Assembly: GCA_020073485.1 (NCBI GenBank)
Contig: JAIQFB010000018.1
Coordinates: 1 to 64,000 of the forward strand
DNA length: 64,000 bases
From: Terriglobia bacterium
Lineage (GTDB): Bacteria > Acidobacteriota > Terriglobia > Acidiferrales > UBA7541
Reading direction: 5' to 3'
A program made the translations under genes and the position numbers. Numbering within the stretch: position 1 is the first letter of the stretch; every line of letters begins with the position of its first letter. The notes under the pieces were generated by a model that saw only the letters and a program-made list of their open reading frames with translations, had not been told where the DNA came from and did no database searches. Positions 24,183-34,425 of the stretch are shown here, one piece after another.

Positions 24183-25133
24183 CTAACTGATAATGTTGAG
24201 GATAGTTTCGCTCCAGCCGGCCGGGCCAGGAGCCTTTCCGGAGATGATATTCTTGGATTTGCCTGCTCTGGCGCTGCCTGGGTCCGGCTGTTTCCCCGGC
24301 AGCAGAATCGCCTGGTCCACCGCTTGCAGCCATTCGATGTCTTCCGGGTCTGCCCCAATCCCCACGGCGCGCAATTTGATGTGCGCGGCTTCGCGAAACA
24401 ATTGCGTCAGCGTGCGCACCGCCCGTGCCGGGTCGCATCCCGAGGAAAAGTGCCAGAACATTCCGCCGCGCCGCGCGCTGAACCCCTGCTGCCGCGCGGC
24501 CTCCACAAAGCGCGCAATCCCCGTCTCATCCGCCGAAGTAAAATAGAAGGGTTCGTCGTATTCCCGGGTTCGGGCCAGCTCGGCATCGCGCGGGCGCAGG
24601 CCGGTGTTGTCGGCAATCTCGCGCAGGTTCATGTGATGGAACCCGGCCACGCCCACGCCGCACTGTTCGGCGATCTCATCGAGCGCCGCGCACACTTCCT
24701 CGTACGGGCGTCCCTGGTCGATGCACAAATAGCGCGTTTTTCGCACGGCTCCCGGAATCTTGACGTTCATGTAGCCGTCCGGGAAAAAGATCCCGCCGCC
24801 GTTTTCCGCCACGAAGGGATGGCTGTTCCCCAATTTGCGGCGCAGCGGCTCGATTTCCGCGCGCGTGCGCGCACTGACCAGCACCAGCGGAATCTTCAGG
24901 CGGTCGAGCTCCGAAAGGGTTTCCTCCGCATCGGCGCTCGAGCCGGTGCGAGGATCAAGGAGGGCGCCGTCCAGGGCTGAAAAAATCAGATGTCGAGGAG
25001 CAAGCAAGGCGGGAAACAGTGTAACGCGAGAGGAAGCTGCGGGGATACCTGGGATTTCAGAAAACGCCAGCGGCGGACAGAGCACCCCCGCGCCCTGTCC
25101 GCCGTCGTTGTCAATCCGGAGGCGGGTCTGCAT
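24183..25133 (-). CDS. HAD-IIB hydrolase-like protein, mannosyl-3-phosphoglycerate phosphatase type, nucleophile missing
   Basis: A HAD-superfamily IIB protein resembling mannosyl-3-phosphoglycerate phosphatase: PFVAENGGGIFFPDG (cap start), DNTGLRPRDAELARTREYDEPF and WLQAVDQAILLPG. Two catalytic blocks are altered. In motif I the expected D-x-D-G-T appears as FSALDGALLD, so alanine replaces the nucleophilic aspartate. In motif IV the expected GDSxND appears as GADPED. The lysine or arginine motifs look near normal. This suggests a non-catalytic or changed activity. The start is uncertain: ATG at 25133 is used, with GTG at 25220 overlapping the upstream gene also possible. Confidence 0.72.
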   Translation of the reverse strand: MQTRLRIDNDGGQGAGVLCPPLAFSEIPGIPAASSRVTLFPALLAPRHLIFSALDGALLDPRTGSSADAEETLSELDRLKIPLVLVSARTRAEIEPLRRKLGNSHPFVAENGGGIFFPDGYMNVKIPGAVRKTRYLCIDQGRPYEEVCAALDEIAEQCGVGVAGFHHMNLREIADNTGLRPRDAELARTREYDEPFYFTSADETGIARFVEAARQQGFSARRGGMFWHFSSGCDPARAVRTLTQLFREAAHIKLRAVGIGADPEDIEWLQAVDQAILLPGKQPDPGSARAGKSKNIISGKAPGPAGWSETILNIIS

Positions 25134-25176
25134 CCGGATTGTCCAGCCCTGCTGATTGCCCGAACGGATCGCTCGA

Positions 25177-26028
25177 CTAGTCGCTCGATGCGCTTTGAGC
25201 CCCAGCAGCCTTGGGGACACTGATGTAGCCGGTGACTTTGTCCTTGGCTACGGTATTGACGACCAATTCCAACGGGCGGCGATCGTTGCCCTGATGGAAG
25301 AAGATCGGCTCATCAATCGGTAGATTCTTCTTTTCGATGCGGGCATCGTCGACGACCAAGGCTACGCTGTAGCGTTTCTTGGTGACGTTTGTGCCATGCA
25401 GTTCCACCACGAAGCTCCCGACCTTCTGGGGCTTGTTCTTGGTGTCGATGGTGAATTCGATGTAGTCGCGCTCACCGAGGCGCCGCAGCTGCTCGACATC
25501 CTCGTGATTGCGCGCGATCAGAGTTCCAAGTTCGCTTCGCGCCATTTTCAGGTCGTTTTGCGTGCCGGTAAGATCGGTGCGGACGCCATCGACCTTGCCG
25601 TCAACGCCCTTGACGTCATCCGTGCTGGCCTTGGTGGCGAGCGCGGTGGTCACGGACCCGTTCACTTCTTCGATTTTCTGTTGATCTTCGGTGCGGATGG
25701 CCTCGGCTTCCTCGCGGGCCTTCTTCAGGTCGCCCTGCGTGAGGCGCAGCCGCTTGGTCACCACGCTCAGGTCGCTTTGCAGGCCGACATTGGCCGCATC
25801 AGCCTGCGCCTGGTGCTGCTGCAACGCCGTCAGCTGCGTGGTGAAGTCCTGTTGAATGGTTTTCACCTTGCCGTCGAACGCTTGCTGAATATCCGTAGCC
25901 TGAGTCGACGCGTTGTGCGCCATCACCAGGCCCACAAGAGCCACTACCCCAAGGACCGCAACCGCCGCCAGAATCCATCCCGGCACGCTTCGATTGCTGC
26001 CAGTTGATTGACTGATTTCTTCTGTCAT
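25177..26028 (-). CDS. Membrane-anchored coiled-coil protein
   Basis: A 283-residue protein with a short cytoplasmic N-terminus, one membrane helix (WILAAVAVLGVVALVGLVMA), then a long coiled coil of about 120 residues (KTIQQDFTTQLTALQQHQAQ onwards) and a C-terminal beta-rich domain of about 100 residues (YIEFTIDTKNKPQKVGSF...ISVPK). It has a good GGGGGAG ribosome site at the ATG 26028. No family name is known. The topology places the coiled coil and end domain outside the cytoplasm, so it may tether or measure distance in the envelope (inference). Confidence 0.72.
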   Translation of the reverse strand: MTEEISQSTGSNRSVPGWILAAVAVLGVVALVGLVMAHNASTQATDIQQAFDGKVKTIQQDFTTQLTALQQHQAQADAANVGLQSDLSVVTKRLRLTQGDLKKAREEAEAIRTEDQQKIEEVNGSVTTALATKASTDDVKGVDGKVDGVRTDLTGTQNDLKMARSELGTLIARNHEDVEQLRRLGERDYIEFTIDTKNKPQKVGSFVVELHGTNVTKKRYSVALVVDDARIEKKNLPIDEPIFFHQGNDRRPLELVVNTVAKDKVTGYISVPKAAGAQSASSD

Positions 26029-26477
26029 ATCTCCCCCTTTTTAAGACGCCTACAATGGACTGGTAATATGCACGCCAGTCGCCAAGGTGCCAGTCCTATA
26101 AAGATTGCATAATGAATTGAAATAGAAAGAGATACGTGGACGCGCGTTTCCCAAAGCAATAACAGCTCCGTGCAAACTTTACGCGCCCATGGAGTTTTCT
26201 GGATATGGGAGCTGAAGATTGGAGGATTCCTGCGGTACGGTTTGCTGTTCGCGCTGCTGTCCAAATGGCGATGGCTCCAGCCGTGCCACTCAGGCGTCAA
26301 TCGCATAAAGCGAGAGTAAGAATCTGATTTGCTCTAATGTAGCGCCCGCCTTCAGGTGGGCACGTGCTTGACGCCACATGCCCACCTGAAGGCGGGCGCT
26401 ACAAAATCCTGACAATTCTGAACCCTCAACCACACTCTGAGGGAGAACCGGCGCGACACAAACTATGACATCCCTTT
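26029..26477. other. Gap holding a long palindrome
   Basis: No gene is supported in this 449-base stretch. It contains the perfect 25-base inverted repeat at 26338-26403 and A/T-rich sequence near 26100-26200 that may include the promoter of the coiled-coil gene. Confidence 0.45.
26338..26403. repeat. Perfect 25-bp inverted repeat
   Basis: Arms at 26338-26362 and 26379-26403 are exact reverse complements (TGTAGCGCCCGCCTTCAGGT... and its mirror) around a 16-base loop. It contains the CCTTCAGG core seen in other short repeats of this window. RNA from either strand would form a very stable hairpin. No T-run follows, so it is a repeat rather than a simple terminator. Confidence 0.85.
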
Positions 26478-27611
26478 CTATAGATGCAGGAGTCTGGCCG
26501 CGTTCCCCTTCAGGATCCGCTCGCGATCCGCGGGCGCCAACTTGAACTGGTCGAGGACCTGATTAGGATACTGCACGTCCTTGGCGGCAAACAGATCCGT
26601 GCCCACGACGATCCGGTCGGTCCCCACCAGCCCAGCCAGAAACTGGAATGCCTCCGGGTAGTAGATCAGATAGTCGTAATGGAAACGCCTCAAGTAGTTC
26701 TTGAACGGCATGGCCAACTGGAACGTTGGCTTGAATTCCGGGCCATTGAAGTGATTGATGAAGTGATCGACGCGCCCGGCCAGGTACGGAAACGCGCCGC
26801 CCCCGTGCGGCAGCACGATTTCCAGCTTTGGGTGACGGTCCAAAGTGCCCGTGACGACCAATTTGCTGGCGATGATCGTGTGCTGGATGGCTGCGTCGAG
26901 GCCTGAGTTTAGGTATCTGGGGCCGGCGGCCAATTCGCCTCCGTAGGCATTCACCACTTCATCCATCTGGTGGAACAGGATGGGATAGCCCAGTTCTTCG
27001 ATACGTGCAAAGACGTCGCCAAACTGCGCATCGAATAGGTAATCATGGCGTTCCATGGCGTCGGGCAAATGTACGGCGCGCACGCCCGGCTTTCCGGCCA
27101 CGCGGTTCAGTTCCGCCAGCGCCAGCTTTGGGTCGCGAATCGGCAACTCGACGCCCACCAGAAAGCGGTCGGGATGCGCGATGTGCGCTTCGATTCCGGC
27201 GTCATTGATGATCGTCGCCAGGCGCGCGGCCTGCTCGGACGACGTCCATTGCCATGGCATGGCTCCCGACAAAGTCAGGCAATGCACCTGCACCCCGTGC
27301 TCATCCATCCATTCGATTCGCTTAGCCAGATCGTAGTCGAGCGGATACGGATTTTCGATCGGGCGCCCCAGATCGGCCAGCGCCTTGGTGTAAGGGGTCG
27401 GCGACCAGTGCGTATGCAGATCAATGGAAACCGGTTTTCCCGCACCTTCTTTGCCTGGATGGGCCTCCCACCACGCCTGGACAGGCTGGTCCACCGCGGC
27501 TGCGGCCGCAGGCAGGCCGGTCATCAGCGCCCCCGCGCCTCCCGCGCCAATTTTCATGAAATCACGGCGTCCAATGGCAGAAGATTGCTCCGGCGATTCG
27601 GAATTCTTCAT
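26478..27611 (-). CDS. Amidohydrolase_2 (ACMSD-like) with Tat signal
   Basis: A 377-residue metal-dependent amidohydrolase of the amidohydrolase_2 family, which includes aminocarboxymuconate-semialdehyde decarboxylase and resorcylate decarboxylases. Metal ligands are visible in SIDLHTHWSP (HxH), in ILFHQMDE, in VLPHGGGAFPYLAGR and in RIVVGTDLF. The N-terminus has a twin-arginine signal, GRRDFMKIGAGGAGALMTG, so it is exported folded. The substrate is unknown; a carboxylated aromatic or lactone is typical. Single gene with no ribosome-site oddity. Confidence 0.88.
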   Translation of the reverse strand: MKNSESPEQSSAIGRRDFMKIGAGGAGALMTGLPAAAAAVDQPVQAWWEAHPGKEGAGKPVSIDLHTHWSPTPYTKALADLGRPIENPYPLDYDLAKRIEWMDEHGVQVHCLTLSGAMPWQWTSSEQAARLATIINDAGIEAHIAHPDRFLVGVELPIRDPKLALAELNRVAGKPGVRAVHLPDAMERHDYLFDAQFGDVFARIEELGYPILFHQMDEVVNAYGGELAAGPRYLNSGLDAAIQHTIIASKLVVTGTLDRHPKLEIVLPHGGGAFPYLAGRVDHFINHFNGPEFKPTFQLAMPFKNYLRRFHYDYLIYYPEAFQFLAGLVGTDRIVVGTDLFAAKDVQYPNQVLDQFKLAPADRERILKGNAARLLHL

Positions 27612-27713
27612 GACAGTTTTCCCCCTCGATCAAAAGTTGATGGATGGCAGCGCTACGCGTTTTTTTTGAAGATAATTTCCCCGGGATGATAACACTTCCG
27701 CGAAATCATCAAT

Positions 27714-27737
27714 AGGACAGGCTTCAGCCTGTCCTAC
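27714..27737. repeat. Palindromic repeat
   Basis: AGGACAGGCTTCAGCCTGTCCT is a near-perfect palindrome with a CAGGCTTCAGCCTG core. It lies just past the end of the HAD gene. Similar cores occur at 4638, 26338 and 39108. Confidence 0.6.
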
Positions 27738-28367
27738 CTAAGCCAGCCCCAGGCGAGAGAATTCGGCGAGCAGATCCTCGGCGGAAGTGAAATGAAAACC
27801 GGCCATGCCAATGGCGGCCGCGGCCATGGCATGCTCATGGATATCGTCGATAAACATGGCCTCTTCGGGCAGAGCATCCAATTCCCGCAGGGTGTGATGA
27901 AAGATTACAGGAGAGGGCTTGGTGGATCCGATGCGGCAGGAATACACCCGCGCGGGGAAATGGCGCACAAAGGGAAATGCGGCCTCGATGTGCGCCACGT
28001 GAATGGGGTCGGTATTGGAAAGCAGCGCCAGACGGCACTTTGTTGCGAGGCGCTCAAACAGATGGTCCGGCAGAATCGTGACCGGGTCGAGCACGCTGTT
28101 CCAGGCCGCGCAGAACTGCTCAAAATCAAGCGGCAACTGGAATTTTTCGCAAACGTGCGCGTGCCAGTCGTGCGGGTTCATGCGGCCTTCCTGCCAATCC
28201 GCCCAGCGCGGGTCCGCTTCCAGCTCCCGCAGGATCTGCAGGTGCGATTTTCCCGCCGGGCCCAGCGTTCCGGACCAGCGGGATATATCGACGCGAATGA
28301 TCACACGGCCGATATCGAAAATGATGGCGCGCGGGGCGTTGTCCGGGGGAGGCGGCAGAAAGGGCAC
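27738..28367 (-). CDS. HAD-IA family hydrolase
   Basis: A 209-residue HAD hydrolase. Motif I reads AIIFDIGRVI, where the second position of the usual DxD is glycine, as in the YihX/epoxide-hydrolase-N branch, whose members are sugar-phosphate phosphatases. Motif II is LALLSNTDPIH, the motif III lysine is in GSTKPSPVIF, and motif IV is MFIDDIHEHA. It starts with GTG, two bases after the stop of dedA, so it is the second gene of that operon. Confidence 0.85.
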   Translation of the reverse strand: MPFLPPPPDNAPRAIIFDIGRVIIRVDISRWSGTLGPAGKSHLQILRELEADPRWADWQEGRMNPHDWHAHVCEKFQLPLDFEQFCAAWNSVLDPVTILPDHLFERLATKCRLALLSNTDPIHVAHIEAAFPFVRHFPARVYSCRIGSTKPSPVIFHHTLRELDALPEEAMFIDDIHEHAMAAAAIGMAGFHFTSAEDLLAEFSRLGLA

Positions 28368-28369
28368 GG

Positions 28370-29041
28370 CTAGTCACGCTCGGGGGCAACAGGGTCTGCC
28401 ACGGCGGAGGGCTTGGAGGCTCCGGAAGATCTTGCGCGGAGTACGCTGATGATGGGCGGGAGCAGCGAAAGGAAAATCACGACGGCGATCACGTAATGGA
28501 TGTTCTGGCTGATGTTCGGGATCTTCAGGCCCAGAAAATACCCGCCCAGGATCATACTCCCGACCCACAGGAATCCTCCGGCGAAATCGTAGGCAAAATA
28601 GCGCCCGTAGGGCATCATGGCCGCTCCGGCCACCGGCGGGCAGAACGTCCGGACGATGGGCACGAAGCGCGCCAGAATCACCGTCTTTCCGCCGTACTTT
28701 TCGTAAAATTCGTGCGCGCGCTCCAGATGCCGTTTGCGAAAGATCAGTGAGTCCTCGCGCCGGTACAGGGCTTGCCCCGCCTGGCGGCCGATCCAGTATC
28801 CGATCTGGTCGCCCACGATCGCGCATAGCGGCACCAACAGCAGCAGTTTCGCGATATCCAACTGGCCCGCCGCGGCGAATACTCCGGCCGTGACCAGCAG
28901 GGAATCTCCGGGCAGGAAGAATCCCACAAAGAAGCCTGTCTCGATGAACACGATGGAGCACACCAGCAGCGTGCCGCCCCACTCGATCAGGCCCTTGACG
29001 TTAAATAGGAAATGAAGCAGGTGCTCGATGGATCCGATCAT
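28370..29041 (-). CDS. DedA family membrane protein
   Basis: A 223-residue DedA/SNARE-associated membrane protein with about five membrane-embedded segments. Signature stretches are FVGFFLPGDSLLVTAG, GDQIGYWIGRQAG and YGGKTVILARFVPIVRTFCPPVAGAAMM. DedA proteins act as lipid scramblases or flippases recycling undecaprenyl phosphate and phosphatidylethanolamine. It is co-transcribed with the HAD hydrolase, which could be a lipid-phosphate phosphatase partner (inference). Confidence 0.9.
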   Translation of the reverse strand: MIGSIEHLLHFLFNVKGLIEWGGTLLVCSIVFIETGFFVGFFLPGDSLLVTAGVFAAAGQLDIAKLLLLVPLCAIVGDQIGYWIGRQAGQALYRREDSLIFRKRHLERAHEFYEKYGGKTVILARFVPIVRTFCPPVAGAAMMPYGRYFAYDFAGGFLWVGSMILGGYFLGLKIPNISQNIHYVIAVVIFLSLLPPIISVLRARSSGASKPSAVADPVAPERD

Positions 29042-29193
29042 GAATTACCGTCACTCGGGCCGGCCAAACCTTATTAGTAGGATGCGCACAGGCTCCATAG
29101 CTATACGGTAACAGAAAATGAACGGGTCCTGTTGGCAGAGTTCCCACTCCATTGCCAACATGTCAACGAACGCTCGCAGCGGGTGAGGCATGC

Positions 29194-30144
29194 TCATGAG
29201 GCCACCCCGCTTTGCGCCAGGCCGGTGGCTTCTTGCGGGCGGCGCAGCGAAGATCGCAGGTCCAGCAATTCACGCAAACCAGGCAGCGCGCGGCGCATGG
29301 CTTTCACGCCGGCGGCGTGCGCCTGATCCACGCTCGCAAAATCGTCCCAATGAACTTCTTGAACTTCGGGTTCCAGCAGGACATCCGCATGCCGGGACCA
29401 GGAAGGCTCGTGGCGGCTCTTGCTCAGGTGCCTACCCGAATGACCATGCTCCGGGCGCGAACGTCTGGCAGCAGGGCCGGACCGGCTCGATGCGCCATTC
29501 GAAGAAGGCGCGCCCACTATAGCCGAACCCACGGCAACTCCCAGGACACAAAGGGCATTCATTCGCGCGGCCACCGCCGTCGGCACAGGGGCCACCAGGC
29601 AGCCGTCAGCGAGGAGCCGTCCTTCATGCTCGACGGGCTGAAACAATCCCGGAAAGGCACAAGTGGCGCGCAGGGCCACGTCCAGCGGTCCGCGAGTAAA
29701 CACATGGGGTGCGCAGGTATCAATATCGGTGGTTATGATCGCCGTGGGGATGCAAAGCTCCTCGACCCGCATGGCCTGGAACCATTCCTGGACAAACTGG
29801 CCGATGCGGTCGCATCCCGGCGTGATGTGGGCGGACCGCTGGAAGCGGATAAAGTCGCGCATGCGAACTTGCCGGCCGATGTCGCACAATTCGCGAATCA
29901 AGAACCCGTCCGCGTAGGCCGCGCCCAGCAGGGCGCCAATGCTGGTTCCCGCGATAGCCGAGACCGCGATGTGTTCCTGCTCCAAGACCTCCAGGACTCC
30001 CAGGTGCGCGAAGCCCCTGGCGAACCCTCCGCCCAGCGCCAAGGCGACTCCAGTCCCATCGATCCCTGCCGATATCCTGCTGGTACGCAACTCGGCGCCG
30101 GATTGGCGAAATGAATTTGGTTCCGAGCCATGCGGTGCGGGCAT
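29194..30144 (-). CDS. Patatin-like phospholipase (RssA/NTE type)
   Basis: A 316-residue patatin-fold hydrolase. The oxyanion hole is ALGGGFARGFAHLGVL, the nucleophile serine is in AGTSIGALLGA (GxSxG), and the catalytic aspartate is in LLADGCLVAPVP, where the usual DGG/DGA is DGC. The C-terminal 100 residues are basic and Ser/Arg-rich, unlike the compact end of typical members. It probably cleaves acyl chains of phospholipids. No signal peptide is visible. Confidence 0.85.
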   Translation of the reverse strand: MPAPHGSEPNSFRQSGAELRTSRISAGIDGTGVALALGGGFARGFAHLGVLEVLEQEHIAVSAIAGTSIGALLGAAYADGFLIRELCDIGRQVRMRDFIRFQRSAHITPGCDRIGQFVQEWFQAMRVEELCIPTAIITTDIDTCAPHVFTRGPLDVALRATCAFPGLFQPVEHEGRLLADGCLVAPVPTAVAARMNALCVLGVAVGSAIVGAPSSNGASSRSGPAARRSRPEHGHSGRHLSKSRHEPSWSRHADVLLEPEVQEVHWDDFASVDQAHAAGVKAMRRALPGLRELLDLRSSLRRPQEATGLAQSGVAS

Positions 30145-30370
30145 GAAGCCATAGTGGCCGATCGCCGCAGTGGTGGCTATGAAGCGGAGGTTCCAAGCGA
30201 GAAGTACCCGCGTACTGGGTATCCCAGGAGACCAAAAATTTGTGCCGCAACCGCTAACAGTACTTTCCTCCTATCGATTTGAGGCCTCCGTACCATTGGC
30301 GCGTTCTCAAGTGAAATGGAAAATGACAAGTGTTCGGAAGCAACTCTAAAGACCTGAGGGGGTCGCTGAC

Positions 30371-30580
30371 ATGCCAAGCGCATACGCTTCGTGGGTGGGT
30401 CAGGCAGTCGTTCTGCAAGTCGCCGCTGGAGATTTGCGAGTGCCGCTTCGGGGAATCATTGTAGGGGAGTCGGAAGGCGCGGTGAGATTTCGCATCGGAG
30501 AGACCTGGGATATCGACATCTATAAGCCGATGATCCTGGCCGTGGAGCAGGACAACTGGGCCAGCCTGGTGATGAACTAG
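30371..30580 (+). CDS. Small conserved hypothetical protein
   Basis: A 69-residue protein with alternating strands (WVGQAVVLQVA, LRVPLRGIIVGES, AVRFRIGETWDIDIYK) that suggest a small beta barrel of the SH3/LSm kind. The ATG at 30371 has a GAGGGGG ribosome site. It is 27 bases before the next small gene and probably in one operon with it. No function is recognised. Confidence 0.6.
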   Translation: MPSAYASWVGQAVVLQVAAGDLRVPLRGIIVGESEGAVRFRIGETWDIDIYKPMILAVEQDNWASLVMN

Positions 30581-30607
30581 TAGCGGCGCGATACTTCAGG
30601 CCCAATT

Positions 30608-30808
30608 ATGAATGCAACCACACGCAAAGAGATTATCGATGAGAGCCGCGCGGCAACCATGCTCGGCCTCCCGATCGAGCAGCTTCGGCAGATATGTGAA
30701 TTTGCCGGGATGGGCCGCGAAGAAGATGAAATGGCCACCGGAAACCTGGTTTTCACGTACGAAGAACTGTACAAGCTGTGCCGCCTGGTCGCTGGACCTG
30801 CCGCATAG
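30608..30808 (+). CDS. Small protein with possible helix-turn-helix
   Basis: A 66-residue protein. Residues 14-35 (RAATMLGLPIEQLRQICEFAGM) resemble the DNA-binding helices of MerR/excisionase-type folds, followed by a tyrosine-rich end (FTYEELYKLCRL). DNA binding is an inference from this pattern only. It is second in the two-gene unit with 30371, and a 14-base-pair terminator hairpin follows. Confidence 0.55.
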   Translation: MNATTRKEIIDESRAATMLGLPIEQLRQICEFAGMGREEDEMATGNLVFTYEELYKLCRLVAGPAA

Positions 30809-30857
30809 CCGAGATTAAAAACGAGTTTACTCCGGCCCTGCCTCTGTCTCAACCCCC

Positions 30858-30896
30858 AGGCCCCGGGTTTGCATCCCCCTGACAAACCCGGGGCCT
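30858..30896 (+). terminator. Rho-independent terminator-like hairpin
   Basis: Fourteen-base perfect stem AGGCCCCGGGTTTG / CAAACCCGGGGCCT with an eleven-base loop, followed by TTCCTCC. The T-run is short, but stem stability is very high. It lies 49 bases after the small gene's stop. Confidence 0.6.
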
Positions 30897-31037
30897 TTCC
30901 TCCCCTCAGAAGTGATTCATGACTTGTGATATGTACCTCGCGACTGCCGGCGACTGCGTCGATGCACTACCATTTCAAATTTCAAATCTCCTATTTGAAA
31001 TTTCCGTTCCGGACTTTCAACCCCTAACTCTGAGCTC

Positions 31038-32231
31038 TCAACTCATGCCGGGCCAATCCCTCGGAACATCCACGAAGCTGCGATCCAAATCGCCGACCGA
31101 CGCGCAGCCCAGCAGCTTCAACGTGCGCTCAAAATCCGCGCGCAGGATCGCGATGGCCCTGGTGACGCCGGCTTCGCCCGCGGCGGATAGGCCGTAAGCA
31201 TAGGCGCGACCGACCAATACGGCGCGCGCGCCCAGGCAAATCGCCTTTGCAATATCGCCGCCGCGGCGTATCCCGCCGTCCATCAGGATTTCAATTTGCC
31301 CGTTTACGGCGCGCACAATTTCCGGCAGCGCCCGCAGCGTTGCCGACACGCTATCCAGTTGCCGGCCTCCGTGATTGGAAACGATCACCCCCGCGGCGCC
31401 GATGTCTATCGAACGCCGCGCGTCCTCCGCCGTGAGAACTCCTTTGACGACGATCGGGCCAGGCCACACTTCGCGCAGCCACTTGAAATCCTGCCAGGTG
31501 ACCACCGATTCGGCCAGCGCCGCGGCCACGTCGATCAGGGCCATAGGGCCGCTTCCCGGAAGCACGATGTTCGGAAGTGGGTGCACCCCGCCATCCATCA
31601 GGAAAGATGCTAGCCATCCCGGGCGCTTGAAAACTGCCGGAAGAAAAGGGAGCATGGCCAGCGGATTGCCGCTCATCAGCTGCGCCGTGCCGCTGCGAAT
31701 ATCACGCTCGCGCATCCCGGCCGTGCCGGTGTCCACGGTAACAGCCAGGACTGAGTATCCGGCTTTCTTTGCGCGTTCCAGGGCCGCTTCCGCGGCAGCG
31801 CGCCCGCCAACCAGATAGAGTTGGTACCACATCGGGCCGGGCGTAGCCGCGCGAACTTCTTCGAGCGGATACCCGGAAATTGTGGAGAGACAGAACGCGG
31901 TGCCGGCCTTGCCCGCCGCGCTAGCGACGGCAACCTCGCCCTTCGCGTGCATGAGCCGGCTGTAACCCACCGGCGCAAGGATTACCGGAAACGAAAGATC
32001 GGCGCCCAGTATATGCGTACGCGTATCGCACAGCGGCACGGCGATGGCGTTACGCGGCCGAAACGTGATCCTTTCAAAGGCGCGGCAATTCTCCCGCAGC
32101 GTCGATTCGGCTTCCGCGCCCCCGTCCATATAATCGAACACAGGCTTCGGCAGCCGCCGCCTGGCCCGGCGGTGCAGATCCTCGATATTGACGACGTGGG
32201 GAGATGCGACAGATCGTTCCTGACGGTTCAT
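31038..32231 (-). CDS. FMN-dependent alpha-hydroxy-acid dehydrogenase/oxidase
   Basis: A 397-residue TIM-barrel flavoenzyme of the LldD/glycolate-oxidase family, which oxidises L-2-hydroxy acids such as L-lactate. FMN and substrate contacts are in PVILAPVGYSRLMH, VTVDTGTAGMRERD, IVVKGVLTAEDA and the signature SNHGGRQLD holding the catalytic histidine and arginine. The N-terminus begins VVNIEDLHRRARRRLPKPVF. ATG at 32231 is chosen by family length; a longer frame to 32309 is repeat-adjacent. It is divergent from the symporter and lactate-type carrier genes at 32617, so uptake and oxidation of one hydroxy acid are a reasonable joint role. Confidence 0.88.
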   Translation of the reverse strand: MNRQERSVASPHVVNIEDLHRRARRRLPKPVFDYMDGGAEAESTLRENCRAFERITFRPRNAIAVPLCDTRTHILGADLSFPVILAPVGYSRLMHAKGEVAVASAAGKAGTAFCLSTISGYPLEEVRAATPGPMWYQLYLVGGRAAAEAALERAKKAGYSVLAVTVDTGTAGMRERDIRSGTAQLMSGNPLAMLPFLPAVFKRPGWLASFLMDGGVHPLPNIVLPGSGPMALIDVAAALAESVVTWQDFKWLREVWPGPIVVKGVLTAEDARRSIDIGAAGVIVSNHGGRQLDSVSATLRALPEIVRAVNGQIEILMDGGIRRGGDIAKAICLGARAVLVGRAYAYGLSAAGEAGVTRAIAILRADFERTLKLLGCASVGDLDRSFVDVPRDWPGMS

Positions 32232-32616
32232 GCGGCCTCGGATTTGAAAGAGCAGCGCTCCGGTTCGGATCGGCCGCGCGCTCCGTAATATTAGGAATGC
32301 GGAAGGCATTGTACCCCACGAAGTTCGCGCGCGGTCGGGCTCGTGGCTGATAAGAAGCCCGGACTGCTAGGAACTCGCTTCGCGAAACAACATAGGCCCC
32401 GTCATTCCGAGCGAAGCGAGGAATCCCTCCTGGTTTGACTCTCAAGAGCAAGAGGGATTCCTCGCTTCGCTCGGAATGACGACTTGATGGGTTTTCCCGC
32501 GAGTGGTTCAACGCCGCCCGTTTTCTCCCGTTTTCGTTTGACACTTGGTCCGCCAAAAACGACACTTAACAACCGATTCCTGCATAACGAAATAGCTTTC
32601 CGCCACTAGAAACCTC
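32232..32616. other. Divergent promoter gap with long palindrome
   Basis: A 385-base gap between the hydroxy-acid dehydrogenase and the symporter genes. It contains the 29-base perfect inverted repeat at 32401-32480. TTGACA at 32538 has no good -10 box at the usual distance. Confidence 0.45.
32401..32480. repeat. Perfect 29-bp inverted repeat
   Basis: Arms at 32401-32429 and 32452-32480 are exact reverse complements, starting GTCATTCCGAGCGAAGCGAG. This sequence type (ATTCCGAGCGAAGCGAGGAAT) is known to me as a widespread palindromic repeat in many environmental bacterial genomes. The 22-base loop contains CTCAAGAGCAAG. Confidence 0.88.
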
Positions 32617-34417
<1,801 letters not shown>

Positions 34418-34425
<8 letters not shown>

